Shown in pieces: positions 38,380 to 46,895 of a stretch of 64,000 nucleotides of DNA. Both the position numbers and the translations under genes were made by a program. A model generated the notes under the pieces. That model saw nothing but the letters and a program-made list of their open reading frames with translations, did not search any database and was not told the DNA's origin. Location of the stretch: positions 2,046,001 through 2,110,000 of the forward strand of contig NZ_CP022437.1 of the NCBI RefSeq assembly GCF_002224365.1, written 5' to 3'. Position 1 is the stretch's first letter. Every line of letters begins with the position of its first letter. The stretch comes from Virgibacillus necropolis (GTDB lineage Bacteria; Bacillota; Bacilli; Bacillales; Amphibacillaceae).

Positions 38380-39663
38380 TTGAAGTTTAGATATGATGTT
38401 CGAATTTGGATAGGAATTATGCTTCTTGCTGTGTTGGTTGCAATACCTTTTTACTCACCAGTACAAAAGTACCTTTCTATTCCCAATAATATTGTCACCT
38501 TCAACAATGATTCAACTATTGCAGTTCCGGCATTAGGCGATAAAGTTGAAGTGGAACCAACAAAAGAAGAGACAATAAAAGCTATTAGTTCCAATGATTT
38601 TGAAACAGTTTCAGCTGGGGAAGACCAACTTTTTTATTCGGTTGCAGGACTTCCAATAAAAAAGGTTGACGTGAATATCCTTGAAGATCTTAAAGTAATT
38701 CCAGGTGGTCAGTCGATCGGAGTACAATTGCATACAGTTGGCGTACTTGTTGTTGGTCATCACCAAGTTAATGGAACAAACAAAGAATTATCACCAGGGG
38801 AAGAAGCGAATATAAAAGTTGGTGATATAATTTTAAAAATTAATGGGGAACCAATAAAGGAAATGCAAGAGGTAAAACCATTTGTAGAAAAAGCGGGGAA
38901 AGCTGACAAATCACTTGATGTTACGATCAAGCGTGGGGATGAAAAAATTCAAACAAAACTTACACCAGTAATGGATGCAAAAGAAAATGAGTATCGAATC
39001 GGACTCTATATTAGAGATTCTGCCGCTGGTATAGGTACTATGACGTTTTATGATCCAAAATCAAAAAAATACGGTGCTTTAGGACATGTTATATCAGACA
39101 TGGATACGCAAAAGCCAATTGAAATTTTTAATGGTGCCATTGTGAACTCGACTGTTACGTCAATCGAGAAAGGAACAAATGGGACTCCTGGTGAGAAGCA
39201 AGCCAAATTCTCGGTAGACGCTGATAAAATAGGGACTATCACAAAAAATAGCCCTTTTGGTATATTCGGTAAATTAGACGAAAAGATGAACAATGGTAAA
39301 TTTAATAAACCAATGCCTGTTGCTTTGTCGCATGAAGTAGAAGAGGGCCCTGCAAAAATTTTAACTGTAGTTGAAGGTGAAAAAATAGAGGAGTTTGATG
39401 TAGAAGTTGTTAGTAGCGTTCCTCAAAAGTTCCCTGCAACAAAAGGGATGATAATTCAAATAACGGACCCTGAATTATTAAAGAAAACGGGTGGAATTGT
39501 TCAAGGAATGAGTGGTAGTCCAATTATCCAAAACGGTAAAATTATTGGAGCAGTAACACATGTATTTGTTAATGACCCAACATCGGGTTATGGCGTTCAC
39601 ATTGAGTGGATGTTACAAGAAGCAGGGATCCAAATTTACGAGAAAGAAAAACAAGTGAGTTAA
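38380..39663 (+). CDS. spoIVB: SpoIVB serine peptidase
   Basis: A 427-residue forespore-made peptidase that signals to the mother cell to activate pro-sigma-K processing. It has an N-terminal membrane segment ([18 protein letters not shown]), a PDZ domain (about residues 105-195, [12 protein letters not shown]...[15 protein letters not shown]) and an S55 peptidase domain with the catalytic serine in [14 protein letters not shown] 38380 lies 10 bases after AGGAGAG. A strong terminator separates it from spo0A. Confidence 0.92.
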   Translation: MKFRYDVRIWIGIMLLAVLVAIPFYSPVQKYLSIPNNIVTFNNDSTIAVPALGDKVEVEPTKEETIKAISSNDFETVSAGEDQLFYSVAGLPIKKVDVNILEDLKVIPGGQSIGVQLHTVGVLVVGHHQVNGTNKELSPGEEANIKVGDIILKINGEPIKEMQEVKPFVEKAGKADKSLDVTIKRGDEKIQTKLTPVMDAKENEYRIGLYIRDSAAGIGTMTFYDPKSKKYGALGHVISDMDTQKPIEIFNGAIVNSTVTSIEKGTNGTPGEKQAKFSVDADKIGTITKNSPFGIFGKLDEKMNNGKFNKPMPVALSHEVEEGPAKILTVVEGEKIEEFDVEVVSSVPQKFPATKGMIIQITDPELLKKTGGIVQGMSGSPIIQNGKIIGAVTHVFVNDPTSGYGVHIEWMLQEAGIQIYEKEKQVS

Positions 39664-39694
39664 AAGGGCACTAGGTAATGTAGCTGAACGTGTA

Positions 39695-39732
39695 AAAACT
39701 TGCATTAGAAATTTATCTAATGCAAGTTTTTT
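39695..39732 (+). terminator. Terminator after spoIVB
   Basis: AAAACTTGCATTAGA and TCTAATGCAAGTTTT form a perfect 15-bp stem followed by T's. Confidence 0.88.
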
Positions 39733-39758
39733 TATACAAATTTCTACTAATTTTATTT

Positions 39759-39898
39759 TTCGACAAAATGTTATAATTTCCTGTCAAAAGTTATCGAATC
39801 TAAGTGAAAAAAGAAGAAAATCAAAGTAAAATAAAGGTATTTTTCAAAAAAGTAAAGTTTTTTTAATTTAAAGAAGGTTATACGGAATTAGTGTCGAA
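39759..39898 (+). promoter_or_regulatory. spo0A control region with 0A boxes
   Basis: A perfect 0A box TGTCGAA lies at 39892-39898. Its reverse form TTCGACA is at 39759-39765, just before a TATAAT at 39772-39777, which suits a vegetative promoter. The arrangement suggests autoregulation by Spo0A~P, as known for B. subtilis. No confident sigma-H promoter could be drawn. Confidence 0.55.
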
Positions 39899-39942
39899 AG
39901 TATAGCATGGGAAAAGTTTTTATTACATAAGGAGGAAATGAA

Positions 39943-40722
39943 GTGGAAAAGATTTCAGTTTGCTTAGTTGATGACAATCGAGAATTAGTTCAGGTTATGG
40001 AGGAGTATTTCGATGGCCAAGATGAAATAGAGGTTATTGGAACAGCACACAATGGAAGAGATTGCCTGGAAATGCTTAATGAAATGGAACCAGATGTTTT
40101 GGTTTTAGATATAATTATGCCTCATATTGACGGATTAGCTGTACTTCAATCTATTCGGGGGTCAGAACGAAATAAATATCCAAATGTAATAATGCTAACC
40201 GCATTTGGTCAAGAAGAAGTAATGAAAAAGGCAGTCGACCTAGGGGCCGCATATTTCATATTAAAGCCTTTTGATTTAGATAATTTAGCCGATCAAATAC
40301 GCCAAGTACAAGGTAGAAATGTTCAGCCTCAGCAATCAAAGGGAATAAATAGAAGAGGTCGCCAAAAGAAAGACCTTGAAGCCAACATTACCAATATTAT
40401 TCATGAAATTGGTGTACCAGCGCATATTAAAGGATACATGTATTTACGCGAAGCGATTACAATGGTGTATAATGATATCGAATTACTTGGATCAATTACG
40501 AAGGTGCTCTACCCAGACATTGCCAAAAAGTTTAACACTACTGCCTCAAGGGTAGAAAGAGCTATCCGTCATGCAATTGAAGTTGCTTGGAGTAGAGGGA
40601 ATATTGATTCCATATCTGAGTTATTCGGCTACACGATAAGTATTTCAAAAGCTAAACCAACTAATAGTGAATTTATCGCAATGGTCGCTGACCGTTTGCG
40701 GATGGAACATAAAGCGTCGTAG
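39943..40722 (+). CDS. spo0A: Sporulation master regulator Spo0A (C-terminus supplied by the integrated element)
   Basis: A 259-residue response regulator that triggers sporulation. The receiver domain has the acidic pocket (VDDN) and the phosphorylated aspartate 56 in [12 protein letters not shown]. The effector domain has the Spo0A recognition helix region ([20 protein letters not shown]). GTG 39943 follows AAGGAGGAAATGAA. The last 22 codons lie in and beyond a 35-bp repeat that bounds a mobile element. The final residues RMEHKAS are encoded by element DNA, whereas the displaced chromosomal end at 57674-57701 encodes RLDYKAS. The protein remains full length, with three changed residues near the end. 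Confidence 0.95.
   Translation: MEKISVCLVDDNRELVQVMEEYFDGQDEIEVIGTAHNGRDCLEMLNEMEPDVLVLDIIMPHIDGLAVLQSIRGSERNKYPNVIMLTAFGQEEVMKKAVDLGAAYFILKPFDLDNLADQIRQVQGRNVQPQQSKGINRRGRQKKDLEANITNIIHEIGVPAHIKGYMYLREAITMVYNDIELLGSITKVLYPDIAKKFNTTASRVERAIRHAIEVAWSRGNIDSISELFGYTISISKAKPTNSEFIAMVADRLRMEHKAS
40660..40694 (+). repeat. Left attachment repeat (attL) within spo0A
   Basis: 35 bases identical to 57639-57673. They encode [11 protein letters not shown] near the Spo0A C-terminus. Confidence 0.92.
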
Positions 40723-40806
40723 CAACGTTTTGACCCGTAGTTTGTCGCAAACAAGCCGATAAACTATTGGCGGACACCTATAAACGAATATTCGGAGGCT
40801 AACAAG

Positions 40807-40849
40807 CGTCCTTCTTTATCGGAATTTACGGTAAGGGAGGGCGTTTTTT
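40807..40849 (+). terminator. Element-borne terminator behind spo0A, overlapping the int ribosome binding site
   Basis: CGTCCTTCTT (40807-40816) pairs, with several G-U pairs, with AAGGGAGGGCG (40833-40843) and is followed by six T's. It can end spo0A transcription in place of the displaced native terminator. The 3' arm is also the best ribosome binding site for the integrase start at 40853. Confidence 0.6.
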
Positions 40850-40852
40850 GCG

Positions 40853-41824
40853 TTGAATGAAATATTAATCGAAATTGACCGTTATATGATGGACTGCACA
40901 AGTCGAGGATTGTCCGCCAAAACTATGCGAAGTTACGACCAAACATTGCGACTATTCCAACGTTATTGCACGGAAAAGCAAACACTAACTAAGCCGGCGC
41001 AAATAAAGTCGGAGCATATCCGGGCTTACTTCGCCTACGTTAGAGAGCGCGGAAAGTATGGCGCACTTGCAGACGATAGAACGGCACTAATCAATGGACC
41101 ACATAACCGTCCTGACTACGGAAAGAAAGTAAGCGAAACTACGTTAGCCAATTATCAACGGAATATAGCAGCTTTTTGTAATTATTTGTATCACGAAAAG
41201 ATTATACGAAAGAATCCGTGCGAGGGTATCGAAAAAATAAAGCCGCAACGTAAAGTTAAGGCGTTGCTATCCGAAAATGAATTGCAACTATTTTTCCGTA
41301 GTTTCGACGTTTCGAGGTTCCATGAATTTAGATCGTGGATAATAGCCCGCATGATTTTAGATTCCGGATGCAGAATTGGTGAATTAATTTCAATCGTGCC
41401 GGGTGATATTGATTTGCGAAATGGGGCGTTACTGCTTCGGAATACAAAAAGTAAGAAAGAGCGTTTTGTTTATTTTTCGCAGAAGATGGGACGGAACTTA
41501 AGATCGTGGCTAGAGTATCGCGAACGATATACAGATAGTGCGTATGTATTTCCGTCAATAAAAGGAAACATGATGGACATTCGTACCGTGGAGAGCGCCT
41601 TTAAGAAACACTCGAGGCTTGTCGGATTAGACGTACAACCGCATCAGTTACGGAATAACTTCGCGAAGTATTACCTTTTAAATGGCGGAGATTGGAGTAC
41701 ATTATCACGCATACTCGGACATGCCAGCGTAGAGGTTACGCAGCAGGCTTATTTAGACTTCAACGATAAAGAGATAGGGCAGAAATATCAAAAACATTCA
41801 CCATTAAACAATTTAAATATATAA
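40853..41824 (+). CDS. int: Tyrosine recombinase (integrase)
   Basis: A 323-residue site-specific recombinase with a SAM-like N-terminal DNA-binding domain (residues 1-110) and a catalytic domain. The catalytic set is visible: arginine in DSGCRIGELI, lysine in TKSKKERFV, H-x-x-R in QPHQLRNNF, histidine in RILGHASVEVT and the nucleophile tyrosine in QQAYLDF. It should recombine the two spo0A repeats. TTG 40853 is the only start close to AAGGGAGGG (40833-40841). The gene is directly adjacent to attL, as usual for integrative elements. Confidence 0.92.
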   Translation: MNEILIEIDRYMMDCTSRGLSAKTMRSYDQTLRLFQRYCTEKQTLTKPAQIKSEHIRAYFAYVRERGKYGALADDRTALINGPHNRPDYGKKVSETTLANYQRNIAAFCNYLYHEKIIRKNPCEGIEKIKPQRKVKALLSENELQLFFRSFDVSRFHEFRSWIIARMILDSGCRIGELISIVPGDIDLRNGALLLRNTKSKKERFVYFSQKMGRNLRSWLEYRERYTDSAYVFPSIKGNMMDIRTVESAFKKHSRLVGLDVQPHQLRNNFAKYYLLNGGDWSTLSRILGHASVEVTQQAYLDFNDKEIGQKYQKHSPLNNLNI

Positions 41825-41955
41825 AAAAAGCAGGACGCTACAAGAGCGACCCACTAACCTTATTTCGAATTTTAGCACGTAATTATAAATACTGCAACTA
41901 TGAGCTATCAATCGAACATACGTTCTTGTAATGTGTCCCCAAACGGAGGCATAAA

Positions 41956-42696
41956 ATGAACTACTTATCGCAGTATCAACCATTCAACGACAAGCACGAA
42001 TTAAACGAAGCAGTAAGCGACCATCTTTCCCGATGTAAATACGACCTCAACGAAACGGATCGCGACGTACTTATGATGCTTTCACGTTACAGCGTCAAAT
42101 ATGCAGGCGTGTCGCACTTGAAAGTTACAACGATCGCTAATACAGTCGGTAAGACTAAACGCACCGTACAGCGTACCATACGCAAACTAGAGCGCCTACA
42201 TATCATAGAAACACGGTCATTCTTGCGTAAGGTTACTGGCGGATTAGGTGCGAATATATACGTTTTTTTGTCGCCTAGTGTCGCCTCGTCCATGACACCT
42301 CGCACAAGTACGGAAACGCCTACGCCGGTAAAGGATAGCGCGCAGGTTGCCGAGAATGAACCTATTCTCTTTACAAACGAAAAAGAGTTACTACGTAATA
42401 CGTCGCACAAAGCACCGTATAAGGCGTTTAAAGATGCCGTTAATACATTCGCAGGGAACGACAGCCAGCCGTTAGTATCGAAGCTATACGGCGTCTATTT
42501 GGCGCAGACAAAGGCACTCAAACAGGCGTATGAAGAATCGGAACTAATCGACGTCGCTATCCAGGCAATTAACGCAACGATGCACGCCAGCAAACGGAAG
42601 GCGATACGTAATGTGCCCGGCTATTACAACGGCGTTATTAGCGCCATGATTGATCGGATGTATGACGAGTTAATCGGTGATGGGTTAAGCGCGTAG
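41956..42696 (+). CDS. Helix-turn-helix replication/regulatory protein
   Basis: A 246-residue protein with a winged-helix domain at about residues 35-105 (TTIANTVGKTKRTVQRTIRKLERLHIIETRSF), a proline/threonine-rich linker and a helical C-terminus. Proteins of this build are common on Bacillus plasmids and phage-like elements and act as DNA-binding regulators or accessory replication proteins. ATG 41956 follows CGGAGGCATAAA. A long non-coding stretch follows, so the protein may act there. Function not proven. Confidence 0.65.
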   Translation: MNYLSQYQPFNDKHELNEAVSDHLSRCKYDLNETDRDVLMMLSRYSVKYAGVSHLKVTTIANTVGKTKRTVQRTIRKLERLHIIETRSFLRKVTGGLGANIYVFLSPSVASSMTPRTSTETPTPVKDSAQVAENEPILFTNEKELLRNTSHKAPYKAFKDAVNTFAGNDSQPLVSKLYGVYLAQTKALKQAYEESELIDVAIQAINATMHASKRKAIRNVPGYYNGVISAMIDRMYDELIGDGLSA

Positions 42697-43497
42697 GAGA
42701 GCGTAGAGTTGGCGTAGCTGTGCCCGTATATAGCTTGCGTGGGTAACCAAAGGGTAATCCGCTGTCAAGGCGTTAGCTTGACGCATTAACTTGCGTGTAT
42801 ATAGAAGGAACGCGGAATAGGCGGAGTATAGGCGTCGTATGTACGTACACACCGTTGCACAACTACGGATAACTACGGGAGTATACGGATATGTACGAAG
42901 TAGGGTATGCGGTATTACGTAGGTTAACGCCTAGTACTTCCGATTAGTTCCGAGTATAGGCGTATATGTACGCAGATTACCAGGCGAAGCGTTCCTGCGG
43001 GCGACCTCCGAAAATCCTCGACCCTTAACGGATACCCGCCGGAATGAGTGTCGCTAAATAGGCGGGATTGAGCGAGTAGGTGTCCGTTTACCTATATGAA
43101 TTTACGTAAATTACGGGAAACAACCGTATACCCCTGCGATCATATAAACGTTGGTATAACGGCATTGTTAACATAAGACGTAACCGATACCCCTATAGGG
43201 TATAATAATAACGCAGTAATGACAACAGTTGTTACTTTTAGTTAGGCGACATAATGTACAATATCGGCACTTGTTTAAATCCTAATTGTATACACAATTC
43301 CAACGATTAGCGTTAATGGGGGCGGGTACGTACGTTCCGTTTACGGCGACTCAGCAACCCAAACCGTACGTAAAATGAAAATAATCCGGGCATGCTCGAT
43401 TAGCCGTTCCACCTCGAAAAAATTTCGCGATAATTTTTTAAAACTCGGAGGGCTGGGCGGAACCCTTTGCGGACACTTCTGCGTACTTAGTACCTGG
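42697..43497 (+). other. Non-coding, palindrome-rich stretch of the element (possible origin)
   Basis: 800 bases without a supported gene. TACGTAC/GTACG-type motifs recur (near 42844, 42894, 42966, 43330 and 43366). There is a perfect 14-bp palindrome AATTTACGTAAATT (43099-43112), an inverted repeat CGCCTA...TAGGCG (about 42928-42962), and ATACCC/GGGTAT around 43190-43206. This is the kind of sequence found at replication or transfer origins, but no nick site is recognised. Confidence 0.4.
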
Positions 43498-43746
43498 TCA
43501 TAACTCGCCTTTATCAAGCGTCAGCAACTCCGACAACTCTACGTCCAGCGCCACGCAGACAGCAGCGACCGATTCCCGATGATATTGCTTCGTTTCATCA
43601 TTATATAACCTGCGGACAGTTTCGAAGTTTAGTCCGGCTTTATCAGCCAGTTTTCGGATAGATATTTCGTTACCTTCGCGTTTCCTTTCGTCTAGGATCG
43701 CTTTTAAATTACATTTTATAATTGGCTTTGTTGTTTCTTTATTCAT
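43498..43746 (-). CDS. Cro/CI-type repressor of the element
   Basis: An 82-residue XRE-family DNA-binding protein: ISIRKLADKAGLNFETVRRLY is a helix-turn-helix, and VAAVCVALDVELSELLTL is a typical end. I chose ATG 43746 because GGAGGTAATAGG precedes it on the minus strand. The longer frame upstream runs through the operator region. It is transcribed divergently from 43899, across two inverted-repeat operators, so it is probably the repressor that keeps the element silent. Confidence 0.8.
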   Translation of the reverse strand: MNKETTKPIIKCNLKAILDERKREGNEISIRKLADKAGLNFETVRRLYNDETKQYHRESVAAVCVALDVELSELLTLDKGEL

Positions 43747-43806
43747 CCTATTACCTCCGACATTTTCATGTTCCTTTACTATTGTATCACGAAATAAATA
43801 AAAAAT

Positions 43807-43876
43807 AACTACAAAAAGTAGTTGACAACGAAAATTAGTCAGTGTAATATATACATATCGACTACAATACGTAGTT
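43807..43876 (+). promoter_or_regulatory. Divergent promoter with two matching operators
   Basis: AACTACAAAAAGTAGTT (43807-43823) and GACTACAATACGTAGTT (43860-43876) are inverted repeats sharing ACTAC-N5-GTAGT. The first overlaps the -35 TTGACA (43822-43827). The second lies just after the -10 TAATAT (43845-43850, spacing 17). They are candidate binding sites for the adjacent repressor. Confidence 0.75.
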
Positions 43877-43898
43877 AAAAACGGAAAGGAGCGATAGT

Positions 43899-44243
43899 AT
43901 GCAGGATAGAAACGTAACAATAATCTACCACATGAAAGACGAATTTGGCGAAGCAATCACGGAGCATCAAGAGGGCGGAGTAATCTTCTCACCCGGCATT
44001 GTATCGGTAATAGACGGAACAGAGATCATCTTCCGCGAATACGACAGACGGGAAGGCCAAACGGTTCATTGCGATATAGACAAAGCTAACTTATTCGCAA
44101 TACAAATTATGACGCTTAGTGAAAGCCGCACAAAAGAGCTGGCGGAATACATCCAAGAAGGTTATAAAATAACGGACTTAATAAAGATGGGAATGACACT
44201 CAAAAGCAAAATGCGCGAAAACGGAGAAAAAATACACGACTAA
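43899..44243 (+). CDS. Hypothetical element protein (114 aa)
   Basis: This is the first gene of the rightward transcript from the operator-controlled promoter. ATG 43899 follows AAAGGAGCGAT. The predicted soluble protein is beta-rich in its first 60 residues and then helical (MTLSESRTKELAEYIQEGYKI). I do not recognise the family. Its place next to the repressor suggests an early gene. Confidence 0.6.
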   Translation: MQDRNVTIIYHMKDEFGEAITEHQEGGVIFSPGIVSVIDGTEIIFREYDRREGQTVHCDIDKANLFAIQIMTLSESRTKELAEYIQEGYKITDLIKMGMTLKSKMRENGEKIHD

Positions 44244-44257
44244 GGGAGAGGGATTAT

Positions 44258-44566
44258 ATGATGAACGCAATTCAAACGAAGAGTTTCGAATGGATCAACG
44301 GAGAAAGCGTACTGGACGCCTACAAGCGACTGGACGAGGACGCACGCCAGCACTTGCACGAAGATAATCCGAAATGGGTCGAATGGTTATATGAGGCTGC
44401 GGACAGTGAAGTCGCAATCGTGCGTGAATATCTGTATCTGTCCGTACAACCGGGGCAATTACCCGACTGTTTCGAGGAAATGATTACGGATGCCGATTAT
44501 ACTCCGGATCAGCTCGCAAACATGCGAAAGGAGTTGTCGCACAGATGTACACAGCCTTTGCGTTAG
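44258..44566 (+). CDS. Hypothetical element protein (102 aa)
   Basis: An acidic helical protein of unknown family that begins near SFEWINGESVLDAYKRL. ATG 44258 (or 44261) follows GGGAGAGGG. It lies 14 bases after the previous gene and is probably in the same transcript. Confidence 0.55.
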   Translation: MMNAIQTKSFEWINGESVLDAYKRLDEDARQHLHEDNPKWVEWLYEAADSEVAIVREYLYLSVQPGQLPDCFEEMITDADYTPDQLANMRKELSHRCTQPLR

Positions 44567-44604
44567 TACTTGCGTTTATAATCTACGCTATGGTTACTGC
44601 GTAG
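44545..44604 (+). CDS. Tiny hydrophobic peptide (19 aa)
   Basis: The frame ATG 44545 to TAG 44604 encodes MYTAFALVLAFIIYAMVTA, almost a pure membrane helix. AAAGGAG lies 10 bases upstream, and the frame overlaps the end of the preceding gene. It could be a small membrane peptide. Evidence is only the ribosome binding site and the composition. Confidence 0.35.
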   Translation: MYTAFALVLAFIIYAMVTA

Positions 44605-44647
44605 TACGGCTTAGCTTCGCAAAGTTCCGGCGGCAAACGGAATGAAC

Positions 44648-44681
44648 GCCTCAAAACGCGGCAACGTTTCGGGGCTTTTTT
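44648..44681 (+). terminator. Terminator in the element
   Basis: GCCTCAAAACG and CGTTTCGGGGC pair (with G-U) around CGGCAA and are followed by six T's. Confidence 0.75.
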
Positions 44682-44739
44682 GCGTAGAGGGCGCATGATT
44701 TAAGGTCGGCGAGACTAGAGCAAGTATAGGCGAAGGAAA

Positions 44740-45231
44740 ATGACAACCGAAATTAAAGGCGGTGATTTCGATTACAACGAAATAGACGCAACAATGGCGG
44801 ACTTCCTCCGTAAGAAGGAAACGAACATACGGGAGATTATCGGCAAGGCATACACGGACTTAGGGCGCGAGTTGAAGGAAGCGCAGGACGAATTGGCGGG
44901 GAGTAATCAGTATGACGGCGTGTTTCTGCGATGGTTAGCTTACATGAAATATCCGCAACGGACAGCTTACGAGTTGATAAACCGGTACGAAGAGCTATTG
45001 CGGATTCCGCAAGAGCAAGTAGACACATTCGAAGCGTTACCGGTAAGCCTTTCGAAAACAGTATCGGCAAAATCCGCAGAATCAACGCCTGCCAAAGCGC
45101 AAGTAAAGTCGGAGGTTCTAGCGGGTGAAATAGCCACAGGGAAAGCGTATAAGGATCGTATCGCCGAGTTGGAGGGTAAGGCTAGTCAAGCGGAGAAAGC
45201 ACATACGCCCGATTGCGTAAGCCTCTTTTAG
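44740..45231 (+). CDS. DUF3102-like protein (163 aa)
   Basis: The N-terminal half (IREIIGKAYTDLGRELKEAQDEL ... FLRWLAYMKYPQRTAYELINRYE) resembles DUF3102-type proteins found on phages and integrative elements. The C-terminal third is alanine- and lysine-rich and helical. ATG 44740 follows GGCGAAGGAAA. Function unknown, possibly DNA-binding. Confidence 0.55.
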   Translation: MTTEIKGGDFDYNEIDATMADFLRKKETNIREIIGKAYTDLGRELKEAQDELAGSNQYDGVFLRWLAYMKYPQRTAYELINRYEELLRIPQEQVDTFEALPVSLSKTVSAKSAESTPAKAQVKSEVLAGEIATGKAYKDRIAELEGKASQAEKAHTPDCVSLF

Positions 45232-46645
45232 TAGGCGGAGGATAACGGAAGTAAGAACAAGAGCGGGCAAAGTTCGCCCTGCAACTTCGGCACAAACCGC
45301 CTCGTTGCGACATATCCTTTATCACGTTTATCCTTTACCGATAGAACTTAGCGAAGCGATGATAAGTCGCGGCTTGAATTGATCTGTATTCAAGGCGCAG
45401 GGTATTGGGCTTTTAATATGACGGACATACATAACGGGGATATTCTATCCGGCGGTGTATGTAGGTATATTATCGCGGGTATTAAAATACAAAAGAGTAC
45501 TGATAAGATAGACAAACGACCTCCGAAATCGCTGTAACCGTTGGTGCGTAAGGGTTTACGGCACTTTTGCGATGGGACGCCAAAGCAGACTAAAGTTAAG
45601 AAAAACGGACGCCAAAGCAGTGTATCATTTTGCGAAACGTGATACCTACGCGGTTTGTACGAGGTGTAATCGCTGAAAAAGGCGAAAACAAAATGGACGC
45701 CTTACTTGTAATTGTGTCGGAAATGTGTCTAAAATGTGACAACTTTGTGAAGCCGTATATTTTTAACCTTTATTTTTGCTCTGCCGACACCTATAGGTGG
45801 GAAGTAGTATTTTTATAAACGTGAACAAATACCCGCGTATGGCGGCTAAGTATGGAGGAAGGCAACTTATTTTAGGTGAAACGTCACATTTTACCCTCTA
45901 AAGCAGGCTAATAAGGGGAAGGGTAAATAATTTTTGGTTAACCGATATTTTATACCGACAGCTACTAGGAGGGTTGAAGGGAAAACGTGAACATTTATAC
46001 GAATAGTGACCTATATAGTGTACGATACATTTTACCTTGTTAGTTGGAATAGAAGGTATGAGTAGGAAAACCGTATATTATCCGCAAAACGTTACGTTAT
46101 AAAGAGTGAGGACTACTGTAAAAAGTCCAAAACGTTGGCTATTAAAGTATGAGGGAGTCCATATTATACGTCATTAGTTGGCTATTAAGTATTTTAGGGT
46201 ATATTTTACCGTTTTAGTCACCTAAGGGGTGAGAAGTAGTTTTTGTGAAACGTCAACATTTGCCCTCTAAAACGGGTTAATAAGGGGAGAGGCTATACAC
46301 GTTTTTGTATTTAGACGTGATTTTTAAGAGGTTTTTAAATTAATTCGTATTTATACCCTACATTTTTCCTGTTCTCATACCTATTAAGTAGGGGAAAGGT
46401 TATTATTTTAACTAATTTCGAAGAGTTCCTTGTTATTTATGCCCGTAGCATGACTATCCTTATGTACCAACAAATAAAATTATAATTTATCGTTCCTTGT
46501 TTTTTATACAGTTACTTATCTTATTAAGTAGGACCGCCCATCAAAATTATTATTACATAGCTTGCCGGTTCTTGACGAAGTACTCGGCAGGCATTTTTTA
46601 ATTAATCATTAAGTAACAAATAAATTTTACAAAGGAGGCTTTACC
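45232..46645 (+). other. Long non-coding stretch with degenerate repeats
   Basis: No gene is supported in 1.4 kb. The right half (about 45780-46520) holds several degenerate direct repeats: segments around 45875-45930 and 46245-46300 both read GTGAAACGTCA.CATTT.CCCTCTAAA and then TAATAAGGGGA. Each forms a hairpin whose arms differ but still pair (TACCCT/AGGGTA against GCCTCT-like/AGAGGC). CACCTATAGGTG (45789-45800) and TCACC...GGTGA (46217-46231) are similar paired elements. A terminator-like hairpin lies at 46560-46599. Confidence 0.5.
46560..46599 (+). terminator. Terminator or attenuator before the xre gene
   Basis: GCTTGCCG and CGGCAGGC pair around about 17 bases and are followed by six T's, 46 bases before the next start codon. 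Confidence 0.6.
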
Positions 46646-46879
46646 ATGAACTTATCAAACGAAGAACTACGAATCGCCCGCCGTGCCTTAGGAATCCCGC
46701 AGGCAGTCGTAGCAAAGCAGTCAGGCGTAGGCGTAGCGTTTATATCGCTTATCGAGTGTGGTTACCGGGATATTCCGCCAGCGAAGGCGCAAGCGTTGAG
46801 GGACGCCTTACCGATCACCGACGAGGAACTAGAAACGTTATTAGTGGTACACAAGCGAGTAGCAAAACAAACAAACTAA
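46646..46879 (+). CDS. XRE-family DNA-binding protein (77 aa)
   Basis: A small helix-turn-helix protein: ELRIARRALGIPQAVVAKQSGVGVAFISLIE is a clear Cro/CI fold. ATG 46646 follows AAAGGAGGCTTTACC, a very strong site. It sits just ahead of the putative replication gene, and may control its expression. Confidence 0.75.
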   Translation: MNLSNEELRIARRALGIPQAVVAKQSGVGVAFISLIECGYRDIPPAKAQALRDALPITDEELETLLVVHKRVAKQTN

Positions 46880-46895
46880 TAAGGGAGTGGATGGG

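Noticed and set aside
45630-45818. Small ORF in the element's non-coding stretch
   Set aside because: No ribosome binding site. It overlaps the repeat region and has atypical composition for element genes.
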